A stretch of DNA of 64,000 nt from Microbulbifer elongatus (GCF_020524885.1 NZ_JAIVKJ010000002.1:682001-746000); one strand, 5' to 3'; numbered from the stretch's first letter, positions 26,093-34,990 are shown. Program-made: numbers and translations. The notes: generated by a model not told the origin, from the letters alone.

Positions 26093-26551
26093 TTTCTGTG
26101 GTGTTATTAGGCAGACGCAGGCAGGGAATGTCATCCGTTGTCTGTGATCAATAGTAGGCGTGCGATATCGCCGATCGTTTACATGTTAATAATAAGTAGA
26201 TTCATGCCTAAAGAATACCATCGTACCAATTAGGGTGCGTTGTGGTGATTCTTATTATCTCGGTAGCGCACAGCGTGTAATGACATTGTAAGTATATGTA
26301 ATCGATTTGTTATTTTCTCTATCCGCGATAAATCTTATTTAATTCAGACAGTTGCATCGTGCGTTTCAGGAACGTGGTCTCGGTTAAAAATAACTGTCGC
26401 GGAACGCATTTTTGAACTGTTGTCAGAAAAAAACATTCACTGATATTCTCGCCGCGCGCTCAGGATTTCTAGGAAGGATTCAGAAAACTGTCCAGCGTAA
26501 ACGACCGCCATAACCCGTTCGTACCCAAATAGCGAGAAAAGGATTTTAGTG
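26093..26551. other. Long AT-rich intergenic leader before the two-gene peptidase unit
   Basis: About 459 bp, clearly richer in A and T than the flanking genes, especially 26180-26460. I see no gene in it. A weak sigma-70-like pair, TTGTCA (26420) and TATTCT (26444) with an 18-nt spacer, lies about 100 nt before the downstream start. Composition suggests acquired DNA or a long regulatory leader. Confidence 0.5.
26420..26449 (+). promoter_or_regulatory. Possible sigma-70 promoter for the two-gene peptidase unit
   Basis: TTGTCA and TATTCT separated by 18 nt in an AT-rich context; five and four of six consensus positions match. Weak support. Confidence 0.3.
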
Positions 26552-28210
26552 ATGCCAGATACCAATAATGAGCCCAAGGCAATTCAGTTCAGTGAAGCGG
26601 GGCAGCCCGCGAAAATCAATTATCAGGTACCCCTGCCCGGTGCGCACACCGGACGACGGATCATGGAACTGGATCTCGGCTTGAATGCCAACGATTTCAC
26701 CTCCCAGGCAAAGTCGGCGGGAACTTCCTACAAGGATTACCTGGGTATAGATCCCAAGGTGAAAGACGGCCTGATTCCCAATGACACGAATGTGAAAAAT
26801 TTTCTGAGTGAGAGTATTCATCGTATCAGTACCCGGGTTACCCGACTGCCAGTCGATGTAAAGCCACCGCGCGCTGGGATAGACAATTCCGTTACCAACA
26901 AAAGTGGTGGCAAGCAGATGCACACCATCGCGGCGCTGAACAATATCGTCGACCCGGAAGTATTCAAGGAAAATATTCGATCTGGGGTAGTCATGGTGCC
27001 CACCGTGGGCTGGGCCGGGAACCTGCTGTATACCCCGCACCCGGTCGAATCATCGGAGAAGCCGAAGATATTCCTGGTAGAGCGTTATGGCGTTAGCTCC
27101 TTCCTGGGAGACTACGGTATGGGCAAGACGGTAAAGACCTTTACCTTGCTGCCCGGTGAAACCACCCGTATCTCCATGCGTACCTGGCAGAGCACCAAGG
27201 AAAGCCGCGAGGAGTCTTCCAGTATTATTGATTCTCACGAGCAGTCCGCCCGCGAGCGCTTTGCCGACAAAATCCAGAACGAGACCACTGACAAGCAGAC
27301 CAAATCCAAAACCGAGGAGTGGCACGTGGAGGCAGAAGTTTCCGCCAGCTGGGGCTTCGGCAGCGCCAGTGTTTCCGGTGGGGGCAGTGGTGAGTACTCC
27401 AGTGGTCGCGAGCAGTTTGCCAAGCAGGCCGCGGAGTCCGTAAAGGAACATGCCGCCGAGTCCTCCAGCAAGCGCGAGATGTCGGTAACCAGTAGCTCAG
27501 AACGCGAGGAAGAGTCCGGTTCGGAAACGATCATCGAGCGCACCATCAGCAATGCGAATATGCGCCGGGTGCTCAACTTTGTATTCCGCGAATTGAATCA
27601 GGAATACATTACCAAGTTGCACCTGAAAGACGTGCGGGTGGCGTTTACCAATGGCCGTCGCGATTCCTGGCGCGAAGTGCCGATCTCCGGCCTGCGGGGC
27701 TTTCTGGAAGAATTTGTGGTTGCCAGTAAAATCCCGGAAACCGCCCGCGCCATCCTGAAAATCGCAGGCTATATTGCCGACCGCGAAGATGTCATGGTGC
27801 CGACCCTCGAACGCGTAAACCTCGTGGATCACGGCACCCGTATCGAAATCGAGCCGGCGACGCTGGATGCGAATGGCGAGTTCCCGGTACCCACGGCCAC
27901 CAGCTACTACCGTTTCAAAACAGGGCCGCTGCGCCAGGAGGAATCCAGCAACCCGGTTGATGGCGTCTTGTTGAATGACTCGCGAATCACCATGCGCACT
28001 GACAGCGTGATTGTCGAGGCCCTGCTTGGCCAGGCGGATGCACTGGACGAGTATGCAATGACGATACAGCGCGCGGCGGCGAACAAGGAGACCCTGGCCA
28101 ATGAGCGTGAGCGGATTGTGCAGCAGGCAATTGCCGACGCAAAACTGGAAGATCGTCTGGAAACCATCGTTGACCTGAATCGCATCTGCAGTACCGAGCC
28201 GGTTGAATAA
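26552..28210 (+). CDS. Unrecognised 552-residue protein, candidate membrane-active partner of the downstream peptidase-like protein
   Basis: I do not recognise this family. No signal peptide and no hydrophobic helix is visible. Residues 1-160 are mixed. Residues 170-210 form a well-ordered block (FLVERYGVSSFLGDYGMGKTV, LLPGETTRISM). Residues 215-255 are polar and helix-like. Residues 257-283 (WHVEAEVSASWGFGSASV and on) alternate polar and non-polar residues and end in glycine/serine, like the membrane-inserting hairpins of beta-pore-forming proteins. Residues 285-335 are Ser/Glu/Lys rich. The rest is mixed alpha/beta, with a helical segment at about 495-540. AAAAGGA precedes the ATG at 26552, better than the GTG at 26549. 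The next gene starts 13 nt after the stop with a perfect ribosome-binding site, so the two are almost certainly co-expressed. Function is inferred only from context. Confidence 0.6.
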   Translation: MPDTNNEPKAIQFSEAGQPAKINYQVPLPGAHTGRRIMELDLGLNANDFTSQAKSAGTSYKDYLGIDPKVKDGLIPNDTNVKNFLSESIHRISTRVTRLPVDVKPPRAGIDNSVTNKSGGKQMHTIAALNNIVDPEVFKENIRSGVVMVPTVGWAGNLLYTPHPVESSEKPKIFLVERYGVSSFLGDYGMGKTVKTFTLLPGETTRISMRTWQSTKESREESSSIIDSHEQSARERFADKIQNETTDKQTKSKTEEWHVEAEVSASWGFGSASVSGGGSGEYSSGREQFAKQAAESVKEHAAESSSKREMSVTSSSEREEESGSETIIERTISNANMRRVLNFVFRELNQEYITKLHLKDVRVAFTNGRRDSWREVPISGLRGFLEEFVVASKIPETARAILKIAGYIADREDVMVPTLERVNLVDHGTRIEIEPATLDANGEFPVPTATSYYRFKTGPLRQEESSNPVDGVLLNDSRITMRTDSVIVEALLGQADALDEYAMTIQRAAANKETLANERERIVQQAIADAKLEDRLETIVDLNRICSTEPVE

Positions 28211-28223
28211 GGAGGACGCCAAC

Positions 28224-29111
28224 ATGCCTCCAAGACATCCAGTCACCGATGTGCAGCCGTTGCTTAATGCCGCGGAACTGACGCAGACCCCGGTGGCAAA
28301 TACCAAGGTGGCCTCCGGTGGTGCCGCTTCCGCGGCGAAGGGGCCGTCGGTTAATACGTTGCTGCTTTACGATAGCGTAGATAGTGAACTCAGTAAGTTT
28401 GCACCAATATTGGCGCGTGCATACTACCCCAAGGCGAAGCTGGTGGGTGTGAAATCACTGGCCGAGTTAGCCGCAGCCCTGAGCAAATACAGCAGTATCG
28501 ATACACTGGTCATCGACGTACACTCGGGGCCGGGCTACCTGCTGATTGGCAATGGAAGTCCCTCGACCAAATCGGTGCAAACTGCCCTGGCGAAAACCGG
28601 TGTTGTTGTAAAGTCGAAGATCGTGTTTGAAGGTTGCCAGATCATGCAGGACCCGATCGATACCTGTCAGATGGTGGAAAATATTTGTGGTCCGAAAACG
28701 CAGGTTTCCGGTTTCACTTATTTCAGTATTTCCAATACCTTCACGATCGACTTCAGCGACTTCCATGACCCAATGGAAATCCAATCTTACTACGATGGTT
28801 TAACCATGGAGTATATGGTGCCTGGACTTCCCAGCGCGAAGGATTCCACGGACAAAGTGGTCACCCATGGCCGGCGCTGGTTCCGGAGTGAATTTGATAA
28901 CACGCTGCCGGAAGAAGCACCCGGTGCGCGGATCAAGAGCCTGCAGGATTTGCAGGACTACCGGATCAACAGTGCGCAGGATGCTCGACAGGCGCAGCAG
29001 GACTTCTCGGGGCCAGTTGTGCCCGGGGCGAGGGTGACGGTCACGGATGTTGCTGCGGTGGCGCAGGCAAATACCCTGCAATCGCCAACACCGGTACCGG
29101 CTGATCCCTGA
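28224..29111 (+). CDS. Caspase/CHAT/DUF4347-like putative cysteine peptidase
   Basis: A 295-residue protein without signal peptide. A flexible Ala/Thr-rich N-terminus (1-42) precedes an alpha/beta domain. Strand LLLYDSVDSELSKF is followed by a helix with ELAAALSKY, then IDTLVIDVHSGPGYLLIG with candidate catalytic His100, and then KIVFEGCQIMQ with candidate Cys138. A small residue-rich strand before His-Ser-Gly, and a beta strand ending Gly-Cys about 38 residues later, is the layout of clan CD folds (caspases, CHAT, DUF4347). No peptidase family can be named for certain. The C-terminal 70 residues are Gln/Pro/Ala rich. AAGGAGG seven bases before the ATG sets the start, excluding the TTG at 28203. 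A terminator follows. Confidence 0.6.
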   Translation: MPPRHPVTDVQPLLNAAELTQTPVANTKVASGGAASAAKGPSVNTLLLYDSVDSELSKFAPILARAYYPKAKLVGVKSLAELAAALSKYSSIDTLVIDVHSGPGYLLIGNGSPSTKSVQTALAKTGVVVKSKIVFEGCQIMQDPIDTCQMVENICGPKTQVSGFTYFSISNTFTIDFSDFHDPMEIQSYYDGLTMEYMVPGLPSAKDSTDKVVTHGRRWFRSEFDNTLPEEAPGARIKSLQDLQDYRINSAQDARQAQQDFSGPVVPGARVTVTDVAAVAQANTLQSPTPVPADP

Positions 29112-29125
29112 TCTCACGTAAAAAT

Positions 29126-29161
29126 AAAAAGGGGCGGTGGTGTCGGCCGCCGTCCCTTTTT
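29126..29161. terminator. Terminator between the peptidase-like and DUF4239 genes
   Basis: Arms aaaaaggggcggtgg and ccgccgtccctttt pair with two G-U wobbles around a short loop and end in a T run on the plus strand and an A run that gives T residues on the minus strand. It lies between convergent genes. Confidence 0.75.
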
Positions 29162-29202
29162 ATTGTCTGCCCATATCTGTTTTAGCCTGCCTTCCCCTAA
29201 CT

Positions 29203-30012
29203 TTATGGTAGCCCCTGTTTATATACGCTTTCGGTCTGTTGCAATCGCTGGTTCAGCTCGGACATCGGTGCCTGGTCCACGGTCAGCCAGCCCTGCGCCG
29301 CTCGATCCAGATCGGCAATCAGCAATATCACCACCGAGAAGGAAAATGCCAGCACCAGCGTGATTTGTAGGGAGCCGCGCCGTCCTACTCCGAGCTGAAA
29401 GCCGATGCCAAACATCGCCATTGCTGTGACCAGCGCCAGGGCCCCCCATATAGGGCCGGGAATGCGATAGCGGGTGCCTACATGAAGCCGCGAGGTGTTG
29501 TAATCGATCACATCATTGAGTGATTCCATAAATCTGCCAAGCCTGACGGCGTCGTACTGCTGGTCATTGAGTTCCGCCACAATCCTCCAGAGCTCATCGT
29601 GAATCGCTTCGCTTCGCTCCATCCGCTGCGGGAAGTCACGGGTATCTTTGGGGTCAATATCGCGGGTTGCCGCATATTCTGCCAGTAACGTGCGCGCGGT
29701 CCGCTCTTGCTGTTGGGGCAGTAGGTCGGATCGCAGGTAGGTGGTGGATATGGCATTCACTTCATCCAACAACAATGCCTTGCGTTGTAGAAAGCGCTCG
29801 GCTGTCGAATTGAAGGTAAACGCGAGCAGAAATGCCAGTAACCCGAGAATTGCTGCAACGGCACTGCCGATGGAGGCATCACTGAGCTGGCCTTTACGCG
29901 CGCTGAAACGGCCGAACCAGTTACCCACCAGCATGGAGATAAGCACCAACAGAACGGATAGTCCGCCGAATACTGGCAACGAAAGCTGGTTTAAGGGATC
30001 GGTGAATGACAT
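29203..30012 (-). CDS. DUF4239 (bestrophin-like) membrane protein
   Basis: A 269-residue inner-membrane protein with two N-terminal hydrophobic segments (about 13-33 and 48-68), a long cytoplasmic helical region (70-180) and two C-terminal hydrophobic segments (about 187-210 and 217-235). The GNWFGRFSARKG, AAILGLLAFLLAFTFNSTAERFLQRKALLLDEVNAISTTYLR pattern is characteristic of DUF4239, which is related in layout to bestrophin-type channels. Function is unproved. Single gene, convergent with the peptidase-like unit. Confidence 0.85.
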   Translation of the reverse strand: MSFTDPLNQLSLPVFGGLSVLLVLISMLVGNWFGRFSARKGQLSDASIGSAVAAILGLLAFLLAFTFNSTAERFLQRKALLLDEVNAISTTYLRSDLLPQQQERTARTLLAEYAATRDIDPKDTRDFPQRMERSEAIHDELWRIVAELNDQQYDAVRLGRFMESLNDVIDYNTSRLHVGTRYRIPGPIWGALALVTAMAMFGIGFQLGVGRRGSLQITLVLAFSFSVVILLIADLDRAAQGWLTVDQAPMSELNQRLQQTESVYKQGLP

Positions 30013-30185
30013 ACAGATAACCTGTGTTTACAGCAATATTGGCCCATATTGTCCGAGTTTGCTGGCGAGGGTGGCCGGCAGCTCACTACCCGTTGGTCTG
30101 CTAACCTGCTAGTCAAGGTGTTCCGGGTAGCTTCCACTGAATGAGGCGCCAGTGGAATACAGGCTGTGTAAAACTGGCGGGGATT

Positions 30186-31829
30186 ATGGTGAAAGCATCT
30201 GACTTGTTCGTTCGCGCCCTGGAGGCGGAAGGTGTTGAGTTTGTCTTCGGTATACCCGGTGAGGAAAACCTGGACTTGCTGGAGTCCCTGCGCGGTTCAA
30301 AAATAAAACTGATCATTGGCCGCCATGAACAGGCCTCTGGATTTATGGCTGCCACTTATGGTCGCCTTACCGGTAACTCCGGTGTTTGTCTCTCTACCCT
30401 GGGGCCCGGTGCTACCAATCTGGTAACTGCCGCCGCCTATGCGCAACTTGGGGCCATGCCCATGGTGATGGTTACCGGCCAGAAGCCTATCAAAAGCTCC
30501 AAACAGGGCCAGTTCCAGATCATCGATATCGTCGACATGATGCAGCCACTGACCAAGTTCACCAAAGTCATCGTCAGTGGCGACAATGTACCGGCGTACG
30601 TGCGCGAGGCATTCCGTCACGCGGAGGAGGAGCGGCCCGGTGCCACGCACCTCGAGCTGCCCGAAGACATTGCGCGCGAACACTCCACCATGCCGGTATT
30701 GGAACCGAGCTTTACCCGCCGCCCCATTGCCGAAGAAAAGGCAGTACGCCAGGCTGCAGAAGCCATTGCCGCGGCGCGCAAGCCGCTTTTGCTAATCGGT
30801 GCGGGCGCCAATCGTAAACTCACCGCCAAAATGCTGCGCGAGTTGGTGGAAAAGCTGGGTATACCAGCGGTGACTACCCAGATGGGCAAAGGGGTGATCG
30901 ATGAGGCCAGCAGCAATTTCATCGGTAATACGGCGCTCTCCGATGGCGACTTCGTGCATCGTGCCATCGATCAGGCAGACCTCATCATAAACGTCGGCCA
31001 CGACGTGGTGGAGAAGCCGCCGTTCTTCATGCGTCCCGGCGGCCCGGCTGTGGTGCATATCAACTTCAGCTCCGCGCAGGTGGACCCGGTGTACTTCCCG
31101 CAGATAGAAGTGGTGGGGGACATTGCCAACAGCCTGTGGCAGCTCAAGGAGCGGCTGGAGCCGCAAGAACACTGGAGCTTTGCCGACGCACACCGCATTC
31201 GAAATGCGTTGCAAAAGCACATTCAGGAAGGCGAGCAGGAGCAGGGTTTCCCGATCAAACCACAGCGGCTGGTCAAGGAAGTGCGCGATGCGGTGCCGGC
31301 CGATGGCATCATCGCGCTCGATAATGGCATGTACAAGATATGGTTTGCGCGCAACTACCAGGCTCATGCCCCGAACACGGTATTACTCGACAATGCGCTG
31401 GCCACCATGGGTGCCGGTCTGCCATCTGCCATGGCCGCCAAGCTGGTATACCCGGAGCGCAGTGTGCTCGCTATCTGCGGCGATGGCGGCTTTATGATGA
31501 ATTCGCAGGAGCTGGAAACAGCGGTGCGGCTGAAGCTGGATCTGGTAATACTGATCCTCCGGGACGATGGCTACGGCATGATCAAATGGAAACAGGCGCA
31601 GATGGACTTTCACGATTTTGGCCTGGACTTCAACAACCCGGACTTTGTTGCCTATGCCAAATCCTACGGCGCCAGCGGGCACCGCATCGAGGCAACTGCG
31701 GAATTGCGCCCAACCATCGAGCGCTGCATGAGCCAGGGCGGTGTGCACCTGATCGATGTCCCCGTCGATTACCAGGATAACGACCGGATACTGAATCGAG
31801 AAATCCGCGAGCTATCGCGCAAGGTCTAG
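30186..31829 (+). CDS. Acetolactate-synthase-like thiamine-diphosphate enzyme (large subunit type)
   Basis: A 547-residue cytoplasmic ThDP enzyme. The N-terminal PYR domain has FVFGIPGEENLDLLESL and the catalytic Glu48 in GRHEQASGF. A central nucleotide-type domain follows, and the C-terminal PP domain has the ThDP/Mg motif starting GDGGFMMNSQE (Gly432) with LRDDGYGMI. The closest pattern is acetolactate synthase large subunit (condensation of two pyruvates). No small regulatory subunit gene adjoins, so it may be a catabolic or unrelated ThDP enzyme. The ATG at 30186 fits the family N-terminus; an upstream in-frame start would add 15 odd residues. Its last 18 nt overlap the end of the convergent DUF1294 pseudogene. 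Confidence 0.87.
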   Translation: MVKASDLFVRALEAEGVEFVFGIPGEENLDLLESLRGSKIKLIIGRHEQASGFMAATYGRLTGNSGVCLSTLGPGATNLVTAAAYAQLGAMPMVMVTGQKPIKSSKQGQFQIIDIVDMMQPLTKFTKVIVSGDNVPAYVREAFRHAEEERPGATHLELPEDIAREHSTMPVLEPSFTRRPIAEEKAVRQAAEAIAAARKPLLLIGAGANRKLTAKMLRELVEKLGIPAVTTQMGKGVIDEASSNFIGNTALSDGDFVHRAIDQADLIINVGHDVVEKPPFFMRPGGPAVVHINFSSAQVDPVYFPQIEVVGDIANSLWQLKERLEPQEHWSFADAHRIRNALQKHIQEGEQEQGFPIKPQRLVKEVRDAVPADGIIALDNGMYKIWFARNYQAHAPNTVLLDNALATMGAGLPSAMAAKLVYPERSVLAICGDGGFMMNSQELETAVRLKLDLVILILRDDGYGMIKWKQAQMDFHDFGLDFNNPDFVAYAKSYGASGHRIEATAELRPTIERCMSQGGVHLIDVPVDYQDNDRILNREIRELSRKV

Positions 31830-32222
31830 GGTAGTCAAAGGGAAATTAAAATTATCGCCCAAAATCGTTCGTAGATAACCAGCCCCCTCTGCCGTGTGCA
31901 GCCAGGCCAGTACGCCAATATTAGCGAGCACTGTAAGCCAGAAAATAAAGCGAAACGGCTGCTTCCGGGCTTTATGTCGCAATCTATGTCGAGCCAGCAG
32001 TGCGCCGGGCCATCCGCCCAAAAGGGCCAGTACATGCAGAGTGCTCTCTTTCTTTCGTCAGCCACCGTTGCGCGCCGCTGACTTATCCAGGTAATAGAAA
32101 AGATAGGTCAGCAGGCTCATGGCAATGTAAAGCAGCACTATACCTGGCGGTAGCCTCCCGAATACTGCCGAAATGGCAAGTAGTCCGATAAATACCAGGG
32201 CGAACAGTACCGGTCGGATCAA
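31812..32222 (-). pseudogene. DUF1294 small membrane protein gene interrupted by an in-frame TGA
   Basis: Reading from the TTG at 32222 gives a hydrophobic N-terminal half with YYLDKSAARNGG. A TGA at 32060-32058 interrupts it, and the frame then continues RKKESTLHVLALLGGWPGALLARHR...RHKARKQPFRFIFWLTVLANIG to a stop at 31812. The intact family reads a tryptophan before the R-x-P-E-S-x-L-H-L-L-A-L-L-G-G-W-P-G block, so one G-to-A change (TGG to TGA) explains the break. The TTG start overlaps the stop of the upstream spermidine-synthase-like gene by two bases with AAAGGT upstream, as in translational coupling. Readthrough or sequencing error is the alternative to a true pseudogene. Confidence 0.8.
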
Positions 32223-32947
32223 TTGGTACCTTTTACACAGACATAGACCGAGTTAGTAGAGTCGGCACTCATGAAGGGGTTGTAAAAAGAAATTACATGG
32301 GATTCAACTGACTCGAACACCGTTTTGAGCAGCGCTTCGAAGTCTTTCTCCGGCAGGTTCTGTGACCACATGGCGAATACGCCGTGAGGTTTCAGTTGTC
32401 GGGCCATCCGGGTCAGATTTTCGGTGGTATAGAAGCTCGCATTATCGGCATTCAGGTACTCGGTCGGGGAGTGATCAATATCCAGCAATATTGCGTCAAA
32501 CTTTCTCTGCGGATTCTCTGGATCAAACCCTGTGTCGGCAAGGGTGGCGAGGTCGAAGAAGCTCCCGTGTACATAGCGATTGCGGGCATCGGCATTCAGC
32601 TCTTTACCCAGAGGCACCAGCTCGTCCCGGTGCCAGCCGATGACTGTATCCAGTGCCTCGACCACCAGCAGTTCGTCAATACGGGTGTCTTGCAGAGCCG
32701 CCACCGCCGTATAGCCAAGGCCCAGTCCACCGACCACCACACTGAGGTTGTCGCCCTGAACCTGCGCCAGGCCAAGTCTCGACAGCGCCTCTTCCGCTTC
32801 TACAAACATGCTGGACATAAGGAATTCCTCGCCCAGCTTCACTTCGTAAATATCTCGCTCGCCCAGCGCCGGAATGCGCCGCCGTCGCAGAGAGATCTCC
32901 CCTAGCGGAGAGGCCTGGCTGTCGATTTCTTCAAATAATAAGGGCAT
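32219..32947 (-). CDS. Spermidine-synthase-like SAM-binding protein
   Basis: A 242-residue cytoplasmic protein with the aminopropyltransferase/methyltransferase Rossmann core. The nucleotide-binding loop is VVVGGLGLGYTA (residues 70-81), the acidic strand end is LLVVEALD, and FDAILLDIDHSP occupies the catalytic-Asp region. It is shorter than a classical SpeE and lacks some polyamine-site motifs, so it is best treated as a spermidine-synthase family protein of unknown substrate. It is followed by the DUF1294 remnant with a two-base overlap. Confidence 0.8.
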   Translation of the reverse strand: MPLLFEEIDSQASPLGEISLRRRRIPALGERDIYEVKLGEEFLMSSMFVEAEEALSRLGLAQVQGDNLSVVVGGLGLGYTAVAALQDTRIDELLVVEALDTVIGWHRDELVPLGKELNADARNRYVHGSFFDLATLADTGFDPENPQRKFDAILLDIDHSPTEYLNADNASFYTTENLTRMARQLKPHGVFAMWSQNLPEKDFEALLKTVFESVESHVISFYNPFMSADSTNSVYVCVKGTN

Positions 32948-33045
32948 GGTGAATAGCTTCTTAGGCAGGCATCAGTGAAACTTCAAGTTTCCTGTCACCT
33001 TGCGCAGAGTAAATGGTGATGTTGAATCGCAGGCCGAGCTCTCTG

Positions 33046-33414
33046 TTAGAGCGCGTAGCGTGCTATGTAGTGTGCAATATCCATCAAGCGTGCCTTGCCA
33101 CTGAACTCAAAGCGCACCTTGCCCAGCGCCGAGAAATGCAGTTCTAGCTCGCTGTCGATATCGAAGGTGCCAGAGGTTTCAACCGAGTAAGCAACGATAT
33201 TTTTGTAGGGCAGGGAGGTAAAATCTTTCTTGCTTCCGGTGATGCCCTGAACATTCACCGCGATAATCCGCTTGCTGGTAAATACCACGCCATCGCGCAT
33301 GGACTTGAAAGAGTCCAGCACTTCTTCACCGTCGAGCAATAACGGCGCGACTTTTTCTGCGAAACCAGCGTTTTGCTTGAGTTTGAACAAGCTTTTGTTT
33401 TCGAAATCGATCAT
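33046..33414 (-). CDS. Bacterial PH-domain protein
   Basis: A 122-residue cytoplasmic protein that is one bacterial pleckstrin-homology-like domain (bPH_1/YokE type). Seen: DGVVFTSKRIIAVNVQGITGSKKDFTSLPYKNIVAYSVETSGTFD, a run of beta strands, and a closing helix MDIAHYIARYAL. Function in this family is mostly unknown; some members respond to envelope stress. It lies alone, divergent from the metal-efflux operon. Confidence 0.88.
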   Translation of the reverse strand: MIDFENKSLFKLKQNAGFAEKVAPLLLDGEEVLDSFKSMRDGVVFTSKRIIAVNVQGITGSKKDFTSLPYKNIVAYSVETSGTFDIDSELELHFSALGKVRFEFSGKARLMDIAHYIARYAL

Positions 33415-33730
33415 GGGGCCTTCGCTACTTTTGGTGCTTCGAGGAATGAGCCGACAGAGAATGCCATAACTTCGCAGTAGTAAATAGTCCCTTGGGTGTG
33501 CGGGAATAATGGAGTCTAGGTTTAACGTTAAGCCTTGATTTTGCTCGATACTCCGAAGGGTGCAACACTAGCGGAGAATGCAGGAGCTGCTAATGTAGTT
33601 GCATAAGTTCGATAAACGGGCTGGGCTCAATGCGGCCTTCAGTCTGAAGGGAACCTCTGTGCTTCTATTTCTGCTTCACAGTTGGCAATGGATGTGCCAA
33701 ATCAGGTTATTTAACCAATCATCGATCATC
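33415..33730. other. Intergenic region before the metal-efflux operon
   Basis: About 316 bp between divergent genes. It contains a perfect ten-base palindrome TTAACGTTAA at 33522-33531 and must carry the efflux-operon promoter. No metal-sensor operator with the usual MerR-type spacing is evident. The reading frame of the TolC gene extends back to a TTG at 33599, so part of this may be coding if the true start is upstream. Confidence 0.45.
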
Positions 33731-34990
33731 ATGCTTGGCCGCAGTCTTTTCGTGGTGCTCCCTGTCTGTGAGTATTTGCACGCCGCGGATGGTGTAGATT
33801 TATCCCCTATCTCCTATGAGCAAGCGGTTCTCCAGAGCCTGCAGCAGCACCCGGAACTCGCGGGATACGAGTTTCGCCTTCAGGCCGCAGACGCGATGGT
33901 TCGCCATTCTGCGATAGGGCCTCGTCCAGAATTGGGGCTTGAAATCGAAGACGTTGCCGGTACCGGCGATATCAGTGGAGTAAGCAGCGCGCAGACCACC
34001 CTGGGTGTGAGCTGGTTGTTACAGTGCGACGTAATCGACAAGCGGGTTCAGGCCGCACGCAGCAAAGTCTCGATGATCGATACGCAACAGCAAATTGCCG
34101 CGCTCGATATCGCGGCGGATTCCGCACGCTACTTTCTCCAGGCTCTCGCGCATCAGGAGCGACTATCTTTAGCACGACAGGCGGTGGCACAGGCGCAGAA
34201 AGGCCTGGTTGACATCAAACAGCACGTAAGCGCAGGCAAATTACCGCAGGCCGAAGCATCCCGCGCAATTGCAGAGCTGGAGCGAAGAAGCCTTGCCGCA
34301 GAAGATGTGGAACATGAATACGCCATTGCCAAACACCAGCTTGCCGCGCAATGGGCAGCGCGCGCGCCCACGTTCTCGGCGCTAGATGGTACCTTGTCGA
34401 CTCCCATTCCCACCGTCGATATCCAGTATTTACGTCAGCAGGTAAGAGAAAACCCCAAACTGGCGCTATTTATCAATCGTGAGCGTATTGCCGATGCGGA
34501 GATCGAGCTTGCCAGGGCTGAGGCTGGGATACAGTGGCAAATCGAGGCCGGTATCCGACGTCTGGAGGCCAGTGATGATTACGGTTTCGTAGCCGGCGTC
34601 GCTATTCCCATCGGCCGCCGTGACCGCAACTCCGCTCGTATTGCTGCACTGCAGGCAGAGCAAAATCAATATCGTGCGGAGCGCCACGCCGAGGAGGTTG
34701 CGCTGGAAACCCGTGTGTATGTGATGGCCGAGCAGCTCCGCCACAGCCGGCATGTCGCAGAATCGATGGAGCAGCGCATTATCCCCAGTATGCAGCAGGC
34801 GCTGTCTGACACGCAGCATGCATACCAACAGGGTAAGTACAGCTACTACGAACTGGCCTCAGCGCAGCAGGACCTGATCGACGCTCGCTTGTCCTACCTT
34901 GAGGCCCAGTACACCGCCTATCTCTACCTGATCGAAATTGAGCGACTTACCGGTTTGCCGTTAGCAGGCTCAACGGGTTACGCGAAGTGA
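33731..34990 (+). CDS. czcC: TolC-family outer-membrane efflux protein (CzcC-like)
   Basis: A 419-residue outer-membrane factor of a tripartite metal exporter. A short hydrophobic leader (MLGRSLFVVLPVCEYLHAAD) precedes SPISYEQAVLQSLQQHPELAGYEFRLQAADAMVR, the usual opening of CzcC/TolC proteins. Long alpha-helical repeats follow, and the end KYSYYELASAQQDLIDARLSYLEAQYTAYLYLIEIERLTG is typical. The start is uncertain: ATG 33731 gives a plausible signal peptide but no clear ribosome-binding site; TTG 33599 and ATG 33692 are alternatives. Its stop overlaps the start of the adaptor gene. Confidence 0.85.
   Translation: MLGRSLFVVLPVCEYLHAADGVDLSPISYEQAVLQSLQQHPELAGYEFRLQAADAMVRHSAIGPRPELGLEIEDVAGTGDISGVSSAQTTLGVSWLLQCDVIDKRVQAARSKVSMIDTQQQIAALDIAADSARYFLQALAHQERLSLARQAVAQAQKGLVDIKQHVSAGKLPQAEASRAIAELERRSLAAEDVEHEYAIAKHQLAAQWAARAPTFSALDGTLSTPIPTVDIQYLRQQVRENPKLALFINRERIADAEIELARAEAGIQWQIEAGIRRLEASDDYGFVAGVAIPIGRRDRNSARIAALQAEQNQYRAERHAEEVALETRVYVMAEQLRHSRHVAESMEQRIIPSMQQALSDTQHAYQQGKYSYYELASAQQDLIDARLSYLEAQYTAYLYLIEIERLTGLPLAGSTGYAK

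Noticed and set aside
26552-28210. Calling the first protein of the pair a gasdermin
   Set aside because: It is about twice the usual bacterial gasdermin length and I see no sequence match; only the operon logic is similar.
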